The notes beneath the pieces are model-generated. The model was given only the letters and a program-made list of their open reading frames with translations, made no database searches and was not told the origin of the DNA. Source: a virus. From it: 31,372 nucleotides of DNA. Below, in pieces: positions 28,290-31,372 of the stretch (position 1 is its first letter; each line of letters begins with the position of its first letter). Position numbers and translations under genes: made by a program. Where the stretch lies: positions 1-31,372 of the IMG/VR virus record IMGVR_UViG_3300027608_000098; one strand, given 5' to 3'.

Positions 28290-28801
28290 TCATCCTTTCG
28301 CTCGACCAGCATGGTGGATGTCCCAGCGATCAGCCTTTGCAATGCGTTTTGATATTCGCTCACTACGCTCTCCTTCTTTAGTTCGACGATTGGGAAATCG
28401 ATCATCTTCCTAAGAGCTTCGGTGAAGTCCTGCGTATGGGTTGGCCCCGTGTAGAGCGGTTTGCTTTTATTGCCTATGACTACCCGCAAGATGGCGGCAG
28501 GCTTGAATTGATTGCAGCTAATATGCTGGGCTGCGCCCAGGTGATTCACGATGGCGTCCAGTGCGTTGAGAATAAAATCCATCCGCTCAATAAAGACGAC
28601 GGGCTTCAGCCCGGCTAAACTCAGGCCCGTGGCTAGTCCTACCATCAGATTTTCAGCGACAGGCGTTTCAATCAGTTGTGAATCCGAAACATTATTGAGC
28701 GTGCCTGCCGCCCGGCCGCCTATCTTTACCCCGTAGCCTATAAACCTGACGGCCGGATCGGCCGCCAATAAATCCATCGCCTGAGTCAGCTCCTTCTTCA
28801 C
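28283..28801 (-). CDS. Shortened E1-beta-like (transketolase pyrimidine-binding) subunit
   Basis: 172 residues with the pyrimidine-binding domain of E1 beta/transketolase: IETPVAENLMVGLATGLSLA has the catalytic Glu (E50) that activates the TPP aminopyrimidine, followed by GLKPVVFIERMDFILNALDA and AIVNHLGAA. The C-terminal domain present in full E1 beta chains (about 320-340 aa) is absent. GTG start at 28801 overlaps the GT9-like gene stop by 4 bases. The alpha-like subunit would supply the diphosphate site, so an active alpha-beta dimer is feasible. Confidence 0.85.
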   Translation of the reverse strand: MKKELTQAMDLLAADPAVRFIGYGVKIGGRAAGTLNNVSDSQLIETPVAENLMVGLATGLSLAGLKPVVFIERMDFILNALDAIVNHLGAAQHISCNQFKPAAILRVVIGNKSKPLYTGPTHTQDFTEALRKMIDFPIVELKKESVVSEYQNALQRLIAGTSTMLVERKDEW

Positions 28802-29562
28802 AGTAAGCCTTCTTCTTCAAGAATGTGCAGGGCGTGAAATGCGCTCCTAGCCATCTGGCCGCGTTCGGTAAATATGACTGTCTCGGTATCTGCACACAGC
28901 AAGTGGAAGGCGTTTTTGTTGTGAACGTTTAGGCACGGCCAGCTCGGCCCGGTGGATGTTCCGATGACGGCTTTAGCCTTTGCAGCCGTCGCCCCTATCC
29001 AAGTCACATTCTTGCCATCAAATGCCGGGCATAATCCAGTATCGACTGTGCTGATTACCCGATGGCCCTTGCTAACTAGTTTAGATACTAGGTTGCGAAA
29101 ATCGTCGGGGTTAAAGTTTGTAAATTGACCAGACAGCCCTGGCGAATTTATCACGACAATATCGCAGTCTGGCGCCATCGGAATAAAGGAATCTAGGGCT
29201 GGATAGTCAAAAAGGAGGTCATCGACTTTCCGGATCGGATTCTTTACGCACATCCTGCTGGCCAGTTCCTCGAACCAACATAGATGAAATTTGGCGAAGT
29301 TTAATTTGTCGGGATGACGCTCCCAATATCCGCCTGCATTACGCCAAGAATCAATACTATCGGCTGGCGCCTCGCTGATTGGTCGAATGCGTAGCCGTAA
29401 AGACATGTCGCTCCGCAAGGCATCAATCTCCTCAAACTTGCACAGCTCTGGATTGTGATAGTGCGTGATCTCAATATCTGGATTTTGCAGGCATAGCCTA
29501 CGTAGAAAGTTTAACTGCACCAGGTTGTCGCCCAAACGCAGTGCGTTGTGGGTGTGAATCAC
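28798..29562 (-). CDS. GT9-like (heptosyltransferase-type) glycosyltransferase
   Basis: 254 residues. THNALRLGDNLVQLNFLRRL (residues 4-23) is similar to the start of heptosyltransferase-type GT-B enzymes. Then CDIVVINSPGLSGQFTNFNP (133-152), and TAAKAKAVIGTSTGPSWPCL (192-211) matches the GT9 C-terminal donor-binding signature (xGxDTGPSHLA-like). It is shorter than typical heptosyltransferases (about 320-350). GTG at 29562 overlaps the GT2 gene stop by 4 bases. A glycosyl donor made or altered by neighbours would be transferred to an unknown acceptor. Confidence 0.75.
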   Translation of the reverse strand: MIHTHNALRLGDNLVQLNFLRRLCLQNPDIEITHYHNPELCKFEEIDALRSDMSLRLRIRPISEAPADSIDSWRNAGGYWERHPDKLNFAKFHLCWFEELASRMCVKNPIRKVDDLLFDYPALDSFIPMAPDCDIVVINSPGLSGQFTNFNPDDFRNLVSKLVSKGHRVISTVDTGLCPAFDGKNVTWIGATAAKAKAVIGTSTGPSWPCLNVHNKNAFHLLCADTETVIFTERGQMARSAFHALHILEEEGLL

Positions 29563-31244
29563 GGATTCCGCTCCTTGAATATCTTTTCGCCAAGCTCGTA
29601 GTTCTCCTTGGCGTTGTGGCGTTTAAATTCCGCATCCTGCGCCGCGCCGGTGAAGAGCGGATTATTGTGAGTGAATACGATATCCTTAGCGGGAATGATC
29701 ACACCGTCGTATGCGGCTCTTTTAGAAAATTCGTTATCCGAGAATATGCCGGAGCAAGCGTCATATTCGGCGGCAAACATTGCGCCTTGATCTTGCAGTC
29801 GTGCTTTTGTGAGGATTGCCATGCACAACAGATCGTCTTTGCGGTGGCCGTCGGAAATCGCCAGTACCTTGGGCTTGCTGGTATCGCCAATCCTGTCGCT
29901 GATTATCTTGTCCCAATGTAGCGGAGGGTCCCAATCGTCGGAGCCTTGAATGATAATTTCACCACGGGCTACTTCGGCCGCCCTGTTCCAAGCAGCAATA
30001 CATCCGCCCTTACCTTTAACGATTCCCCAATTTTTCAGCATGTCCGCTTTTGGGTCGTCATCGTCGACTGAGTAGATCCACTCGACTGACGCTGGATCTG
30101 CCGCCTTTTTCATCCACAAGATGCGGGCGTTGATCGCTTCCTGTGGGCGGCCTCGGGTGGCGTGGCAAACGGTAATCTTTACGGGCTTCTGCGCCCGCCA
30201 CATGTTCTCAATCTTTTCTGCCTCGGCCGTATCGCCCACGGCTTTGCAGGCCGCGAGGTATAGATCAATGCACTCAAAGTCGTACACGGTGCGCTGGGCG
30301 TTCCAGATCTTTACGCCCGGATCGGGCTGAACCATTGCCGATTTTAGCAAGTGATAAGCCTGCAACCAGGCACCCACGCTGGCCTCTTCCCTGGCTAAAT
30401 AGTAAATCGCTTCCCTGCGCCCAGGGTTCATCTGATGTGCCTTTTGGTATAAACCAATTCTGACCGTGCGATCTTGCGTAGCTGTCGCTTGATTGCAGGC
30501 AGCCTCGTAAGCCAGCGTGGCCTCTTGCCCCGGCCAGATGGCCGCAACGTGTGACCACGGTTCTGATTCTGTCCTGCGATTACCTAGGAAAAGTTCCTGC
30601 TGGTAGTAGTACGCATACTTGCCTGCCTCGCTTAACTGACCCTGAAGAATGCGCAGATTCCGATCGGCGCTACCCGCCTTGTAACCACCGGGGTGATGCT
30701 CCACCCATACCGTCTGCTCGCCCACAGATTCCAGCCCAGCATTAGGCAACAGCGCCTCATGTACGGCATAGTTCCACCTGCCAGACCATACGCCATCTAT
30801 ACGCCGCACCATGCGCTCACGTACTGGCCTTAATTTGGCGTTTATAACGTCATAGACGCCTGCATAGATGCCGAGCTTGGGATTCTGCTCAAACGCTTCC
30901 ACGCCCCTTTTAAGAGCGTTTTTAAGGTCTTTATGTGGCAAGTCATCGCAATCCACCCATACCGCATAGTCGCCAGTACAGGCATCCAATGCGGTATTGC
31001 GGGCGGCGGCAAAGTTGTCGACGTGGGGCCAGCTCGCCCCTGCCGGTGCGTTTTTATATTCAACTATCTTAGCGCCTGACTTTTCGGCAATCGCCCGCGT
31101 GCCATCGTCAGGCCGAGCGCCCTGGGCCATGCAAATTACCAGCTCATCGCAGTATGGTAAAAATGCAGTTACAAAGCGCTGCATGAATTGCGCCTCGTGC
31201 CCGGCGATTGCGTAAATGGAGATTTTAGGATTTCGAGTGGCCAC
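29559..31244 (-). CDS. Two-domain GT2-type glycosyltransferase with helical-repeat linker
   Basis: 561 residues. Domain 1 (1-200) is a GT2-type GT-A: ISIYAIAGHEAQFMQRFVTA, HVDNFAAARNTALDACTGDY and WVDCDDLPH (D98, D100, D101, the DxD metal site). Residues about 205-350 look like TPR-type helices (YEAACNQATATQDRTVRIGL; AWLQAYHLLKSAMVQPDPGV). Domain 2 (about 353-561) resembles a second GT-A-type unit: ITVCHATRGRPQEAINARIL, WIYSVDDDDPKADML and IIQGSDDWDPPLHWDKIIS. Start GTG at 31244, 2 bases after the upstream gene stop. It may add two sugars, or one domain may be non-catalytic. Confidence 0.85.
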   Translation of the reverse strand: MATRNPKISIYAIAGHEAQFMQRFVTAFLPYCDELVICMAQGARPDDGTRAIAEKSGAKIVEYKNAPAGASWPHVDNFAAARNTALDACTGDYAVWVDCDDLPHKDLKNALKRGVEAFEQNPKLGIYAGVYDVINAKLRPVRERMVRRIDGVWSGRWNYAVHEALLPNAGLESVGEQTVWVEHHPGGYKAGSADRNLRILQGQLSEAGKYAYYYQQELFLGNRRTESEPWSHVAAIWPGQEATLAYEAACNQATATQDRTVRIGLYQKAHQMNPGRREAIYYLAREEASVGAWLQAYHLLKSAMVQPDPGVKIWNAQRTVYDFECIDLYLAACKAVGDTAEAEKIENMWRAQKPVKITVCHATRGRPQEAINARILWMKKAADPASVEWIYSVDDDDPKADMLKNWGIVKGKGGCIAAWNRAAEVARGEIIIQGSDDWDPPLHWDKIISDRIGDTSKPKVLAISDGHRKDDLLCMAILTKARLQDQGAMFAAEYDACSGIFSDNEFSKRAAYDGVIIPAKDIVFTHNNPLFTGAAQDAEFKRHNAKENYELGEKIFKERNP

Positions 31245-31246
31245 GG

Positions 31247-31372
31247 TTAAATCTCTCGCAAACCGAGCACGTAACTACCGATAGAAGTATCAATCGACGC
31301 CACCCGATAGCTAACCGAGTTAGCCAGCAAGATAGATCCGATTGTGGGAGCTGTGGCTAAGTTCGCCACGTC
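31247..31372 (-). CDS. Head-tail joining protein fragment (5' part outside window)
   Basis: Last 41 residues of a gene whose start lies beyond the right edge (DVANLATAPTIGSILLANSV, then SYRVASIDTSIGSYVLGLRE). The strand pattern (a NSVSYRVASID hairpin followed by GSYVLGLRE) is of the type ending head-completion/head-tail joining proteins of lambda FII-like or similar families. It ends 2 bases before the GT2 start. Assignment is by pattern and by position just before tail genes. Confidence 0.55.
   Translation of the reverse strand, partial: DVANLATAPTIGSILLANSVSYRVASIDTSIGSYVLGLREI

Noticed and set aside
26584-31244. DNA hypermodification pathway
   Set aside because: No thymidylate-synthase-like, hydroxymethylase or DNA-kinase genes were recognised, and the cassette is in the structural operon, so protein or surface glycan chemistry is more likely.
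1-31372. Integrated prophage with host flanks
   Set aside because: No host gene is recognised and phage genes run on both sides of the attachment core, so a free or circular phage form is more likely. A contig end or second att site beyond the window could change this.

Overview
The window looks like most of the genome of a temperate tailed phage (Caudoviricetes, siphovirus-like), not a bacterial chromosome. Almost every gene is on the minus strand, packed with 1 to 8 base overlaps (ATGA, GTGA, TGATG, TAATG), and the products are packaging, replication, lysis and tail proteins. No host housekeeping gene or rRNA is present. The host cannot be named. A Gram-negative host is suggested by an M15 endolysin without a signal peptide lying beside a candidate overlapping spanin pair and small lipoproteins. 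The partial attP resembles the 3' half of a tRNA-Ser, and phage genes continue on both sides of it. This suggests the free or circular phage form rather than an integrated provirus.

Layout, in coordinates. 1-4317: packaging and portal (lambda-type portal running off the left edge, small gene in the gpW position, GpA-type large terminase, small terminase). 4431-11768: replication, recombination and regulation, with an HTH protein, a seven-copy 12-mer array, a PriCT/AEP-primase/RecA-helicase fusion, several PD-(D/E)XK nucleases, a candidate ssDNA-binding protein and many micro-genes, eight of them (counting this and the later regions) read directly from the sequence. 11765-13694: integration and lysogeny control, with attP, tyrosine integrase (+), an excisionase-like gene and two divergent ribbon-helix-helix regulators around an operator-bearing promoter. 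13691-16635: MPE, MazG-like protein, endolysin, spanin-like pair, holin-like membrane proteins and a lipoprotein. 16637-26566: tail region, with a LamG-like protein, repeat-rich fibre-like proteins, tape measure, a tail-assembly chaperone with a GGGAAAC -1 frameshift site, tail tube and tail terminator. 26584-31244: a five-gene metabolic and glycosylation cassette. 31247-31372: end of a head-tail joining gene.

Transcription runs from high to low coordinates. If the genome is circular or permuted, the missing capsid genes would lie between the portal (left edge) and the head-tail joining fragment (right edge). That would place the cassette inside the late structural operon, between head completion and the tail terminator.

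The most unusual content is this cassette: a shortened TPP-dependent E1-alpha-like subunit, a radical SAM/SPASM-like protein, a shortened E1-beta-like subunit, a GT9-like protein and a two-domain GT2-type protein, all joined by short overlaps. Its position suggests late expression and a role in virion or infected-cell glycan chemistry; the substrate is unknown. Other notable signals are the TTAGTGCAGTAA-type array, the leaderless-looking regulator promoter, the attP core lying inside an ORF, and the six-repeat HAF-like tail protein with near-identical 123-bp units.
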